A stretch of 64,000 nt of DNA from Flavobacterium stagni. Its GTDB lineage: Bacteria > Bacteroidota > Bacteroidia > Flavobacteriales > Flavobacteriaceae. Positions 1 to 8,723 of this stretch are shown piece after piece. The stretch lies in NCBI RefSeq assembly GCF_004122105.1, contig NZ_SBKN01000006.1:62001-126000 (forward strand). Direction: 5' to 3'. The notes beneath the pieces are model-generated. The model was given only the letters and a program-made list of their open reading frames with translations, was not told the origin of the DNA and did not search any database. Position 1 is the stretch's first letter; each line of letters starts with the position of its first letter. The position numbers and the translations under genes are program-made.

Positions 1-1132
1 GCAACAATTTTTGATAAGTTTCCACCAATTGTTGGGCTACTTTTTCAATACTGAATTGGGATTCAATTTTTAGTCGAGCCGCTTGTGCTATGGATGCAGC
101 CAATTTGGGGTTTTCTAAAATTTCTAAAACACATGCCGCGAAGTCTTGATGTGCTGTGGGTGCTACTAAAAATCCGTCTTTGCCATGCGTCACAATTTCT
201 GGCGCCCAACCGATATTTGATGCGACAATTGGTTTCTGCATGGCCATGGCTTCCAACCATGAAACGGGTAAGGCTTCTGCAAATGTGGGAAAAACACAAA
301 CAGTTGCTTTGCCAATCCATTGTTGCATTTCTGCATAAGGAACGGGCCCTACATAATTTACTTTTTGGAGTGCTTGCGCAGTAAACAACGGCTGCATCAT
401 GGCCCACACCGAAGTCGAACCCGTAATGACATCTGCGGCGTCTTTACCTACAAGAACGAGTTGGGCTTCGGGATTTTTCTCATGAATGGCATTAAAAATA
501 TGCGGCAATTCGAGCAATCCTTTTTTGCGAATTAGGGTGCCAAAATAGAGGATAATATTGGGCTCCGCTTGGGTAACGGGTTTAAAATTAGTCAAATCGA
601 CTCCGTTGGGTACCACACTATAATTACGAGAACTACCAAAAACAAAATTGGACATTTTCCCGGTGTAATCACTCACCGGAATTATTCCTGTAGCCTGATG
701 GTAAGCGCGTTTTTCATACAAACGGTTGCGCCATTTCAACTTCCGGTTTTCAAGATGACAAAAATAGGTGTCACTACCGTGCAAACGCATCATCAAAGGA
801 CAAGGGGTATTCACATAAGCGGTAACGCCTTGCCAATCGGGCACTTCCAAAACTTCTATTTGTTGGGATGCATAAAGCGAATTGATGAGTCGTTGTATCT
901 TTTTTTGGGTCAAATACATGGACAAACCCTTAACGGCTTTATTTTCAACTGTATAAAATTGAATTCCATTTTCTTTAAACGCGCTGTCATGGGGCTGACC
1001 GTAAACTATGACCGTAATTTGGTGGCCTTGCGCTTGAAGACCACGAACCAAACTGTAAATGGCCGTTCCAATTCCCCCTGAATTACCAATATTTGGGTGG
1101 GGATATTCGATGGTCAGAAAACCTATTTTCAT
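1..1132 (-). CDS. GT4-type glycosyltransferase, C-terminus cut off by window edge
   Basis: Reading the minus strand from the ATG at 1132 gives an open frame of about 377 codons to the window edge, beginning MKIGFLTIEYPHPNIGNSGG. The glycine-rich N-terminus and the EX7E pair near residues 283-291 (EALPVSWLE, then AMAMQKPIVAS) are the hallmarks of retaining GT-B glycosyltransferases of family GT4. The frame stays open to base 1, so only the C-terminal end is missing. Its ATG overlaps the TGA of the upstream gene (ATGA, 1129-1132), so the two are translationally coupled in the glycan operon. Sugar donor and acceptor cannot be told from the sequence. The call as a GT4 enzyme is secure; its exact role is not. 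Confidence 0.88.
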   Translation of the reverse strand, partial: MKIGFLTIEYPHPNIGNSGGIGTAIYSLVRGLQAQGHQITVIVYGQPHDSAFKENGIQFYTVENKAVKGLSMYLTQKKIQRLINSLYASQQIEVLEVPDWQGVTAYVNTPCPLMMRLHGSDTYFCHLENRKLKWRNRLYEKRAYHQATGIIPVSDYTGKMSNFVFGSSRNYSVVPNGVDLTNFKPVTQAEPNIILYFGTLIRKKGLLELPHIFNAIHEKNPEAQLVLVGKDAADVITGSTSVWAMMQPLFTAQALQKVNYVGPVPYAEMQQWIGKATVCVFPTFAEALPVSWLEAMAMQKPIVASNIGWAPEIVTHGKDGFLVAPTAHQDFAACVLEILENPKLAASIAQAARLKIESQFSIEKVAQQLVETYQKLL

Positions 1133-2217
1133 GCGAGTAACTGGAAATAATTTTGCACCATATTAGCCAAGGTCAATTGGTCAATTTTCGAGTTGTAATG
1201 TACGGAATTATCCAGTAGTAATTGTTCGGTCAGTATTTTTTCTAAATGCGAAGCCAATTGTTGAATATCTTGTTCTTGAAACAAAAATCCGTTGACCGAT
1301 TCTTCTACCAATCCTAAAATATTTCCTTGATTTTTGGTTGTAATTACGGGAAGTCGGCACAACAAGGCCTCGACAACAGCGTAACAAAACGTTTCCCCAT
1401 GCGAAGGATGAATCAAATAATCATAATCGGCATACCGTTCATGAAGATTGGACACGCTGCCTTTGAAATTAAAATAGGATTCCAAGTGATAGTTTGTGAC
1501 CAAGGTTTTCAATTCTTGTTCGTAATAGCCTTCACCAAAAACATCAATTGAAAATTGCAAATCAGATTGACGTTGCACAACTAAGCGCACTGCTTCAATC
1601 ACATCTTGAATTCCTTTATCTTTTCTCAAATGGGAAGCAATAATAAATTTGCCTTGAAAGTCAACTTGAGTTCGTTTCACAAACTTTTCCGTTTGCAATC
1701 CATTAAAGATCACCTGTGTTCGGGATCGAATTTGTGACCCAAACTCGGCAATCATTTGTTGGCGCGAATATTCAGAAACTCCAATAAATCGGTCGATAAA
1801 TGAAGAATAAAAGGCTCCTTTTAAACGTTTTTGCAAGCGTTTTTTCAATGGATATCCTCCAACAGGACGCGGATTGTGATCCACAACAATGAGTTGGGCA
1901 CCAAACTTTTTCTTAATTGCTTTTAGTGTTGGCGTACACAATTCGATGAAATGGGTAATGATTACTGCGTATTGTGGTGCTGCGTGATGCAAAAAATAGT
2001 TTTCGACATTGGAATTCCCACTGGAAAACCGGGTCAAATTTGCATAACCTTGGTGGGAACTGTCATTTGGAAAAAACCAATCAACTGCAATTTGATGTTG
2101 TTTGCAATAGGCGTCAAACTGCCAGAAAAAATAGTCCATCCCTCCTACGCGTTCGGGTAAAAGCGCATAATCACAGAGGACTGCTATTTTCGACGGTATT
2201 TGCTTAGCACCACTCAT
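1129..2217 (-). CDS. GT4-type glycosyltransferase
   Basis: A 362-residue cytoplasmic GT-B protein. A GG motif lies near residues 25-26, the linker region carries GVSEYSRQQM (146-155), and the donor site shows the EX7E motif with E275 and E283 in HGETFCYAVVEALL. It would transfer a nucleotide-activated sugar to a growing lipid-linked oligosaccharide. It overlaps the upstream gene by 14 bp and the downstream one by 4 bp, as expected for a tightly packed operon. The specificity is unknown; its position beside the nonulosonate genes suggests the same glycan. Confidence 0.88.
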   Translation of the reverse strand: MSGAKQIPSKIAVLCDYALLPERVGGMDYFFWQFDAYCKQHQIAVDWFFPNDSSHQGYANLTRFSSGNSNVENYFLHHAAPQYAVIITHFIELCTPTLKAIKKKFGAQLIVVDHNPRPVGGYPLKKRLQKRLKGAFYSSFIDRFIGVSEYSRQQMIAEFGSQIRSRTQVIFNGLQTEKFVKRTQVDFQGKFIIASHLRKDKGIQDVIEAVRLVVQRQSDLQFSIDVFGEGYYEQELKTLVTNYHLESYFNFKGSVSNLHERYADYDYLIHPSHGETFCYAVVEALLCRLPVITTKNQGNILGLVEESVNGFLFQEQDIQQLASHLEKILTEQLLLDNSVHYNSKIDQLTLANMVQNYFQLLA

Positions 2218-3598
2218 ACAATTGTTGCGCCATACGGTTACTGATTCCGGCTAACGGTGTACACACTTCGATTTCAATTAGTTGTTGTCGTTCTTTGGCA
2301 TCGGTTTGTGGGTGGACTAAATACGTATTCAAAGCCGCGATTAATTCCGATTCTTGTGTAGCAATTCGGGTTGCTTTACAATCCAAAACCGTTTTAATAT
2401 GAGCGTATTTCAGGAATCGACTATCGTTGTACAACCCATTGGTTTCGGTTCCAAAAACCGTATTAATCACGGGTTTCCCGAACAACATAAAATCCAAACT
2501 CATGGTAGACAACATATTTACATTGATATCGGAATGTTCAATAATGGCGCGCAAATCAAAAATATCTTCTTCCGAAGGAATGCGTTGCGACCACATTTGG
2601 TCATGACTGGAACGGGTTTGAATCCACTTGGGATTGTTCCAAATAATTTCTGGATAAGCCGAACGAATTGCTTCAAATCGCGACGGTTCTTCTGCGGGAG
2701 AAGTTCGCACTAATAATTGGGCTTCCTGTTCTAGTTTCCCGTTACGAATTGCTTCTGCAATGGTTTTAATAATCAAAGGATCGTTACCGCCAATGGATTT
2801 ATCGGCACAACTAAAACAAATGATTTTTTTGGCTGGATCCAATTGGAACCGCTTCAAAAACGCCTCGCGTTCGGTTTGGTAATGGGGTAAAAAATAGGGT
2901 TCAAATTGCGGTGTTCCTACAATTTTAACGCCTTCAGGATTGGTATTGGGATAAAATTGAAGCAATTCGTCTTTCATCAACTGACTCCAAACGAGAAAAT
3001 AGTCGAAAGTCCCCAGCATTCTTCCTTTAGATGCCAAATTATCCCAACTGAAAATAAAGGAACACGTCGGGATTTTCACACGCTGCGCCGCATATAAAAA
3101 AGGCGCCAAATACGAAGGCCGTTGGTGGGTAAAAAACACCAAATCCGGTTGGTCTTTCTTCAAAAGTTGGATATACGACTGTGTGATTTTATTTTTAGAA
3201 AAAGCCAAAAACTGTAGTTTCTCTGCAAAGAGAATGGTTCCGTTCGAACTGTAAATTCGGGATAAAACATAGAAAAACTTAACTACCAAATTCTTCAAGC
3301 TGTTGGTTTTGGGATAATTGGTGCGATTGTTATCGCTCATTCCAAAATTACTTTTGCTTTTTTCCATGTGGGCAATTTCCTTCCATTTTCTAAAAATAAA
3401 AGAAACATGACCTTCATGGTACACTTCCAATTCATGCACGGTAACTTGTGGATATTGTTCAAGGGCATAAATGGAGGCGGGCAAACCCGAATAGATAATG
3501 ATTTGATCAAATTGCTGAACCGCTTCTTGCATGAAATTACTCATGATGAAATTACGGTACCCAACTCCATCTGTGATGACGATTCCCAGTTTTTTCAT
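2204..3598 (-). CDS. Putative GT-B-like glycosyltransferase of an unassigned family
   Basis: A 464-residue protein with no signal peptide. I do not recognise a named family. Visible features are an N-terminal Rossmann-like start (KLGIVITDGVGYRNF), a mid-protein THQRPSYLAPFL (157-168), SFIFSWDNLASKGRM (180-194), VGTPQFE (227-233) and, near 372-392, a segment with LSTMSLDFMLFGKPVIN. That last segment resembles the donor-site loop of CDP-glycerol or UDP-sugar GT-B transferases, in which a conserved serine/threonine patch precedes FGKPVI. It is sandwiched between transferases and overlaps both by 14 and 4 bp. Because the CMP-sugar genes are close and no GT42, GT52 or GT80 protein is visible, it is one candidate for the nonulosonate transferase, but that is inference. 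Confidence 0.55.
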   Translation of the reverse strand: MKKLGIVITDGVGYRNFIMSNFMQEAVQQFDQIIIYSGLPASIYALEQYPQVTVHELEVYHEGHVSFIFRKWKEIAHMEKSKSNFGMSDNNRTNYPKTNSLKNLVVKFFYVLSRIYSSNGTILFAEKLQFLAFSKNKITQSYIQLLKKDQPDLVFFTHQRPSYLAPFLYAAQRVKIPTCSFIFSWDNLASKGRMLGTFDYFLVWSQLMKDELLQFYPNTNPEGVKIVGTPQFEPYFLPHYQTEREAFLKRFQLDPAKKIICFSCADKSIGGNDPLIIKTIAEAIRNGKLEQEAQLLVRTSPAEEPSRFEAIRSAYPEIIWNNPKWIQTRSSHDQMWSQRIPSEEDIFDLRAIIEHSDINVNMLSTMSLDFMLFGKPVINTVFGTETNGLYNDSRFLKYAHIKTVLDCKATRIATQESELIAALNTYLVHPQTDAKERQQLIEIEVCTPLAGISNRMAQQLYEWC

Positions 3599-4386
3599 GA
3601 TTTTAATTTATGGCGAATTTTTGCGAGCAACTTTTTGCATCGCTGTTCCATAGCAAAAGTACTTTTTTTGAAAATAATGGGCGAATCCATAGGTTGGGAT
3701 TTGTGCTCTGGAACTTCTTTTAAAAAAGCATTGATTCGATCGGTATGTTTGGTGTTAATTCCATAACTCCGCGCATACCAGGTATGGGTTAAGATTTTTC
3801 CTCCATTTACATAAACCGAATTAGCAATACCGTCGGGTTCTGTTGTAGATTCTAAAAACAAAAAACGATGCCCTTGACGACGCAACCAAAAATAGAAACA
3901 ATAGTATTGTTCAAACGTGCTTTCAGCATCATAAGCATACGGCAATTGGGAAAGATCATCGGAGAACTCCCCTGCACGACAAAATTGGTTGTTTTGAATG
4001 GTGGCTTTACGATAAATCTTTTCAATAGCCTTAAAATTTAGGATTGAAAAGAAGGTATTAATCGCATAGGGATTGTAATTTCTGTGCGCAATGACTCCAC
4101 CATCACGAACACCGCATACGGAGTAATTTTGTTTTTCCATGGTTTCAATCAATGAAAAAACAGCATCGGGTTGGGTGAAAAGTACATCTTCATCCGCCAT
4201 AATCAGCCATTCGATCCCTTTCCCTTTTAATTTTTGAAAAAGATAATGCAAACTGTGAATTCCGTGCATTCCATTACGGCCATCAATAATATACTTTTGA
4301 ATCCCTTGTGGAAACAAAGGAGCTGATTTTTCATACAACTCAAAATTGATTACCGTAGAAAGGAGTGCAATCTTCGACTTATCCAT
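3595..4386 (-). CDS. Putative GT-A-like glycosyltransferase, family not recognised
   Basis: A 263-residue soluble protein. It has a region reading EWLIMADEDVLF (59-70), in which the acidic triad D65-E66-D67 after a hydrophobic strand looks like the metal-binding DxD of GT-A glycosyltransferases. It is followed by GVRDGGVIAHRNYNPYAINTFF-type sequence (92-113, key residues D95, H101, N104) that would line an acceptor site. The gene shares an ATGA with the downstream gene and overlaps the upstream methyltransferase by 8 bp. There is no closer family assignment from the sequence alone, so the transferase call rests on the DED motif and on context. Confidence 0.5.
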   Translation of the reverse strand: MDKSKIALLSTVINFELYEKSAPLFPQGIQKYIIDGRNGMHGIHSLHYLFQKLKGKGIEWLIMADEDVLFTQPDAVFSLIETMEKQNYSVCGVRDGGVIAHRNYNPYAINTFFSILNFKAIEKIYRKATIQNNQFCRAGEFSDDLSQLPYAYDAESTFEQYYCFYFWLRRQGHRFLFLESTTEPDGIANSVYVNGGKILTHTWYARSYGINTKHTDRINAFLKEVPEHKSQPMDSPIIFKKSTFAMEQRCKKLLAKIRHKLKS

Positions 4387-5149
4387 TCTTCACCGTATTG
4401 TTTGTCAAATAATTGGACGCTTCATTATTATCCCCTTTGTAAATAAAAATCATATTGTGATAAAAATGCATGGAGGTAATATGCGCATCATAATAACTGC
4501 GTTGGTAATCGGGAATCATGAACTCGGCATGATTTAAACCATCAATTAAAGATTTAAAATACTGATAAATCGTTCCTTCTTGATTAAAATTTTGGGATGT
4601 CCCCCCATAATGTTCCCAATAGGAAGTTTGTGTATCTTCAATCACGTAAATCCCACCTTTTTTCAATTTGGGAAATAAAAACTCAAACGACTGAATCACG
4701 TGTTCGTTGATATGACTCCCATCGTCAATTATTAAATCAAGTTCGCCGGTAGTAGCAATCACTTTTTGCAGAAAATCAAAATCTACCTGACTTCCTTGAA
4801 AGATTTTGATACGTGATTCTTGCTGGGGTGATTTGTCATAAATATCCAAGGAAAATATTTTACCAAACGGAAAATAGGACTTCCACATTCGCAATGAATT
4901 CCCCCCCGAATACGGCGACTCATAACCGCCTACACCAATTTCAAGCAATTTTATGCGTTTAAAACGATAGGGCTTAAAATGCATCTGATAATGTGGCGTA
5001 TAAAAATGTCCGCCCCATTTATCGGTTTTAAATAAAATCGCCCGTCGCGTCAAATTCCCAAATGCAAAAAAACCTAAAAAGGCTTTCCATTTGTTCTTGA
5101 TTTTTTGCTTGGTTCTAAAATGAATATTTTTCTTTATTGCTTGAATCAT
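4379..5149 (-). CDS. SAM-dependent O-methyltransferase, sugar-modifying type
   Basis: A 256-residue class I methyltransferase. Motif I is LLEIGVGG (68-75), the acidic residue that binds the SAM ribose is D102 in SLDIYD, and IIDDGSH (140-146) plus VIEDTQTSYW (169-178) match the metal-dependent MycE/CmcI-like group, in which the DDxSH and ED acidic residues hold a divalent ion at the sugar hydroxyl. The insertion YESPYSGGNSLRMW (76-89) is also typical of that group. It probably methylates a sugar of the glycan made by this locus, either on the finished chain or on a lipid-linked intermediate. It lies 12 bp downstream of the asparagine-synthase-like gene. Confidence 0.75.
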   Translation of the reverse strand: MIQAIKKNIHFRTKQKIKNKWKAFLGFFAFGNLTRRAILFKTDKWGGHFYTPHYQMHFKPYRFKRIKLLEIGVGGYESPYSGGNSLRMWKSYFPFGKIFSLDIYDKSPQQESRIKIFQGSQVDFDFLQKVIATTGELDLIIDDGSHINEHVIQSFEFLFPKLKKGGIYVIEDTQTSYWEHYGGTSQNFNQEGTIYQYFKSLIDGLNHAEFMIPDYQRSYYDAHITSMHFYHNMIFIYKGDNNEASNYLTNNTVKNG

Positions 5150-5161
5150 TTGACCGAAATT

Positions 5162-6865
5162 CTAAAGTGATTTATGGAGTAAAAACAGACTGTTTACCCA
5201 TTGCCAAATATAGAAACTATTATCATTATTTCCCTTACAATATTGGTCCCAAATCGCCAAAACTTGTTCACAATTGACAAAGTCAAATTTTGAAAATTCG
5301 TGTACATACTCCTTAAATTCAGATTGCAAAGTTTTACCAATCCATTCACGTTGGGGCGTTTGTAACGCTTTTTTGGGAGCAAATACGATGGTATTATCAA
5401 ATTTATCTTTAACAATTTCACGCAGCATCCATTTGGAATCGGTGCCATTGTGTTTCATGGATGCTTTTTGGGCAAAAGCCAATTCGACCAAACGGTAATC
5501 CAAAAAGGGTTCCCGTAATTCAATACCATACATCATACTGATTCGGTCGTTAAAGCGTAAAGCTCTTGGGATTTTTGTATAAAACAAATCGCGGTATTGA
5601 AGGTTTTGGAGCGCATTATCAAATGGAGTTCCATAATTTTCAGTGCGCTTTTGGCGCAAAAAATCTTTATGAATAATTTCAGGATGCACCGGACTCGTGG
5701 TCACGCCTTGAATTAACGAGTTGTTCCCCGAAAAATAATAATCATAACCCGCCCAAGCTTCATCCATGCCTTGGCCATCCAAAATCACAGGGATATTTTT
5801 ATTTCGCGCCTGTTCAAAAAGTAAACTGTAGGCTAAGGTGGGAAAACCACCAAAAGGTTCGTCCTGGAAATAACTAATTTTTTCAATTAATTCGGGAACA
5901 GCCCCCGGAGTAAAAAGGACTTTATTTAAATCGTAGCCCGTGTTGGCAACCAAATTTTCTACCCACTCCAATTCGTCATAACGGGCATCATTACTGTAAA
6001 AAGTAAACGCATCTATTTTTTGTTCCGATGGCAAATGCGCATTCACCATGGCTAGTAAAATAGAAGAATCCAAACCGCCACTAATATTCATACCAATGGG
6101 AACATCCGCTCTAAAGCGCAAACGTATAGCATCGTGCAACAAAGCTTCGTAGGATTCTCGTAATTCACCTTCTGATAATTGTGGAGTAGCCTGAATATTT
6201 TTTACAAAATCATACCATGAATTAGGCTCGATTTTAAAATTGGCAAAGGAAATCACCGCATAATGTCCACCGCGTAATTGTTGAATTCCGTCCCAAAACG
6301 TTTCATCGGGCATCCCATAGGAACCTTTTAAAAAGTAAGCCGCCCAAACCGACGTATGCATTACTTTAGGTATTCCCACATGAAACAATGATTTTATTTC
6401 ACTGGCAAAATAGAAACTGCCTTCGTGAAAACTATAGTAAAGTGGTTTGACCCCAAATCGATCTCGGGCCAAAAACAACTCTTGTTTTACCGTATCCCAA
6501 ATGGCGATACTAAACATCCCGTTCAATTTGGGAAGCATGGCTTGACCCCATTTTTGGTAGGCCGCTAATAAGACTTCTGAATCGGAGGTTGTGGTAAATC
6601 GAAACTCGGAAAGTTCTTTTTGGAGTTCTTTATAATTATAAATTTCACCATTAAACACCATGACATACCGTTTATCGTGGCTATACATGGGTTGGTTGGC
6701 CGCCGTTGACAAATCGATAATGCTTAGTCGATTATGTCCTAGTGCTATTTGGGGTTGCACCCAAAATTGTTCTGCATCTGGACCGCGATGGCGTTGTTTT
6801 TCAAGTAATTGGGTAATCGTATTCTCTGAAGCAGCAGCTCCTAACACACCGGCAATTCCGCACAT
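5162..6865 (-). CDS. asnB: Asparagine synthase-like glutamine amidotransferase
   Basis: A 567-residue two-domain enzyme. It begins MCGIAGV, so Cys2 becomes the N-terminal nucleophile that releases ammonia from glutamine after Met removal. The ATP pyrophosphatase signature SGGLDSS lies at about 261-267 and a second synthetase motif at about 361-371, here GQGMDEAWAGY, where the usual family pattern is GxGGDE(L/I)xxGY. In glycan loci such proteins usually amidate the carboxyl group of a uronic acid or similar sugar instead of making free asparagine. The dehydrogenases at 44-47 kb supply uronic acids, which fits. It overlaps the cytidylyltransferase gene by one base. Housekeeping AsnB function cannot be excluded. 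Confidence 0.85.
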   Translation of the reverse strand: MCGIAGVLGAAASENTITQLLEKQRHRGPDAEQFWVQPQIALGHNRLSIIDLSTAANQPMYSHDKRYVMVFNGEIYNYKELQKELSEFRFTTTSDSEVLLAAYQKWGQAMLPKLNGMFSIAIWDTVKQELFLARDRFGVKPLYYSFHEGSFYFASEIKSLFHVGIPKVMHTSVWAAYFLKGSYGMPDETFWDGIQQLRGGHYAVISFANFKIEPNSWYDFVKNIQATPQLSEGELRESYEALLHDAIRLRFRADVPIGMNISGGLDSSILLAMVNAHLPSEQKIDAFTFYSNDARYDELEWVENLVANTGYDLNKVLFTPGAVPELIEKISYFQDEPFGGFPTLAYSLLFEQARNKNIPVILDGQGMDEAWAGYDYYFSGNNSLIQGVTTSPVHPEIIHKDFLRQKRTENYGTPFDNALQNLQYRDLFYTKIPRALRFNDRISMMYGIELREPFLDYRLVELAFAQKASMKHNGTDSKWMLREIVKDKFDNTIVFAPKKALQTPQREWIGKTLQSEFKEYVHEFSKFDFVNCEQVLAIWDQYCKGNNDNSFYIWQWVNSLFLLHKSL

Positions 6866-7566
6866 TAGCTGTTTTCTTTCAATTGTTGTATTAATTGTTC
6901 CGCTTTATCCCAATCGGACAGGGTATCAATGTTGACAAAGGTAGTTGGATTGGACAAAACAAAGCCTAATTTTTCACCAAAAAATGATCCTTTTTCAAGC
7001 CATTCGGTTCGGGTTAAATATACCGCACCATCTCGAAAATAGGCATTGGGTAACTCTTGGCGTCTTTTGATGATTTCTTTTTCGCCGGTGGCAATGTGTA
7101 ACGCACCCTTTTCATCGGATTCAAAAACCCAATGGGGATTAAATTCGTGTGGAACAGGTAGCATACTCACAACGGCATCCCAATTTTCCGTTTTCATTTT
7201 TTGAATGCATTCTGAAATCAAATGGGGTGCTCGAAACGGCGTCGTGGGTTGCAACAAACAAACGGCGTCAAAGGTTTCACCTTTTTCTTTATAAAAATCC
7301 AACGCATGTTGCACAACGCCTATACTGGAAGCCGAATCTGTAGCTAATGAAGCCGGACGAATAAAGGGAATTTCTGCTCCCCATTCTTTCCCCACAGCTG
7401 CGATTTGTTCGCAATCGGTAGACAAAATCACTTTTGAAAAAAGGGAAACTTCTAAAGCCTGTTCGATTGTATACGCCAACAAGGGTTTGCCACCTAATAA
7501 TTTGGTATTTTTTCCGGGTACACCTTTGGAACCACTTCGTGCCGGTATAAGGGCCAAAATGTTCAT
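6865..7566 (-). CDS. neuA: CMP-nonulosonate (sialic/legionaminic-type) cytidylyltransferase
   Basis: A 233-residue nucleotidyltransferase that activates a nine-carbon acidic sugar with CTP. The CTP-binding motif LIPARSGSKGVPGKN occupies residues 6-20, with the invariant R10, G12, K14 and K19. The length matches the short single-domain NeuA/LegF/PseF type without an esterase extension. It directly follows the 2-epimerase and synthase genes, sharing one base with the epimerase stop region at 7566. The sequence does not separate CMP-Neu5Ac from CMP-legionaminic acid synthetases; the presence of pgl genes in the same locus makes the latter plausible. Confidence 0.85.
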   Translation of the reverse strand: MNILALIPARSGSKGVPGKNTKLLGGKPLLAYTIEQALEVSLFSKVILSTDCEQIAAVGKEWGAEIPFIRPASLATDSASSIGVVQHALDFYKEKGETFDAVCLLQPTTPFRAPHLISECIQKMKTENWDAVVSMLPVPHEFNPHWVFESDEKGALHIATGEKEIIKRRQELPNAYFRDGAVYLTRTEWLEKGSFFGEKLGFVLSNPTTFVNIDTLSDWDKAEQLIQQLKENS

Positions 7567-8723
7567 TAGTACATGATTGTTTTATGGAATTGTAAAGGTA
7601 CTGTTGCTAAGGCATCGGCTATTTTCTTACCGGCATCTCCTCCTCCGTAAACCGCTGAAGAAGCGGGTCGCGGTTGTGAAATAATGGTTTGAATAGCCTG
7701 TGCAATTTCTTGTTGATCATAACGAACATCGATGACGTTGTGACCACGGTCGCGTTTATTTTGACGGGAACCAATATTGATGACCGGAACACCCATGAAG
7801 GCGCATTCGCGAATACCCACACTGGAGTTTCCGATCAATCCTTTAGAATTTTGCAACAAATTGAGAAAATCCATGCCGTCCATATTTTTGAAAAAATGGA
7901 CATTATCCAACTGATTTTTCTCACGGAAACTACGAATCCCTGTTGAAGTTCCGTCAGCACCTGCATCGACATTGGGCCAAAACCACAAACATGGAATATC
8001 CAATTGCGCCACGGCTTTCAAGGTTTCTTCGATATGTCGACGTGAATCTTGATATTCATTGGTCACGGGATGTTGCATCACCACCAAATACCCGTTGGAT
8101 AAATCGGGTTGACGCCCTACTCCACCGTATTTTTGATAAGGATCAAAAGTGAGTCCGTTATATTGTATCACTTCATTGGCCAAATCAATTGACGGACAGC
8201 CCGTATTGAAAACCATTTCCGGATTTTCTCCCAATTTAAGGACACGTTCACGAGCACTTTCTGAAGCTACAAAATGGTAATCGGATAATTTGGTTATGGA
8301 ATGGCGGACTTTTTCATCAATATTGCCCGTCACTTCACCGCCTTGAATATGTGCCAATGGAATATTCATATACGACGCAGAGACCGCTGTAGCCATGGTT
8401 TCAAAACGATCGGCAACGGTTACCACAATATCAGGACGCATATTGTCAAATACGGAAGACAATTCAAGAATTCCGATGCCCGTTGTTTTCGCGGCAGCGG
8501 TTAAATTCTCCCCTTCCAAAACATTAAAGACTTTTGCAGCAATGGTAAATCCGTCTTTTTCGATAAAATTCACGGCAGAACCATAACGATCCAACAGAGC
8601 GGAAGCAGCAATAATGAGCTGCAATTCCAACTGGGGATGTTCTTTGATCGCTTGTAGTAAGGATTTTACGCGACTGTAAGAAGGACGGGCGGTAATTACA
8701 ACCGCTATTTTTCGTGTATTCAT
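7566..8723 (-). CDS. neuC: Hydrolysing UDP-N-acetylhexosamine 2-epimerase (NeuC/LegG type)
   Basis: About 385 residues. It hydrolyses a UDP-2-acetamido sugar while inverting C2 to give the free mannosamine-type sugar used by the synthase next door. Family signs are ITARPSYSRVKSL near the start, VMQHPVTNEYQ in the middle and GNSSVGIRECAFMGVPVIN with the following GSRQNKRDRGHN near residues 310-340. The longest frame begins at 8753, but the ATG at 8723 is chosen: it overlaps the upstream TGA as ATGA, and the protein then begins MNTRKIAVVITARPSYSR, as family members do. In LegG enzymes the substrate is UDP-diacetylbacillosamine, in NeuC it is UDP-GlcNAc; which applies here is open. Confidence 0.87.
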   Translation of the reverse strand: MNTRKIAVVITARPSYSRVKSLLQAIKEHPQLELQLIIAASALLDRYGSAVNFIEKDGFTIAAKVFNVLEGENLTAAAKTTGIGILELSSVFDNMRPDIVVTVADRFETMATAVSASYMNIPLAHIQGGEVTGNIDEKVRHSITKLSDYHFVASESARERVLKLGENPEMVFNTGCPSIDLANEVIQYNGLTFDPYQKYGGVGRQPDLSNGYLVVMQHPVTNEYQDSRRHIEETLKAVAQLDIPCLWFWPNVDAGADGTSTGIRSFREKNQLDNVHFFKNMDGMDFLNLLQNSKGLIGNSSVGIRECAFMGVPVINIGSRQNKRDRGHNVIDVRYDQQEIAQAIQTIISQPRPASSAVYGGGDAGKKIADALATVPLQFHKTIMY

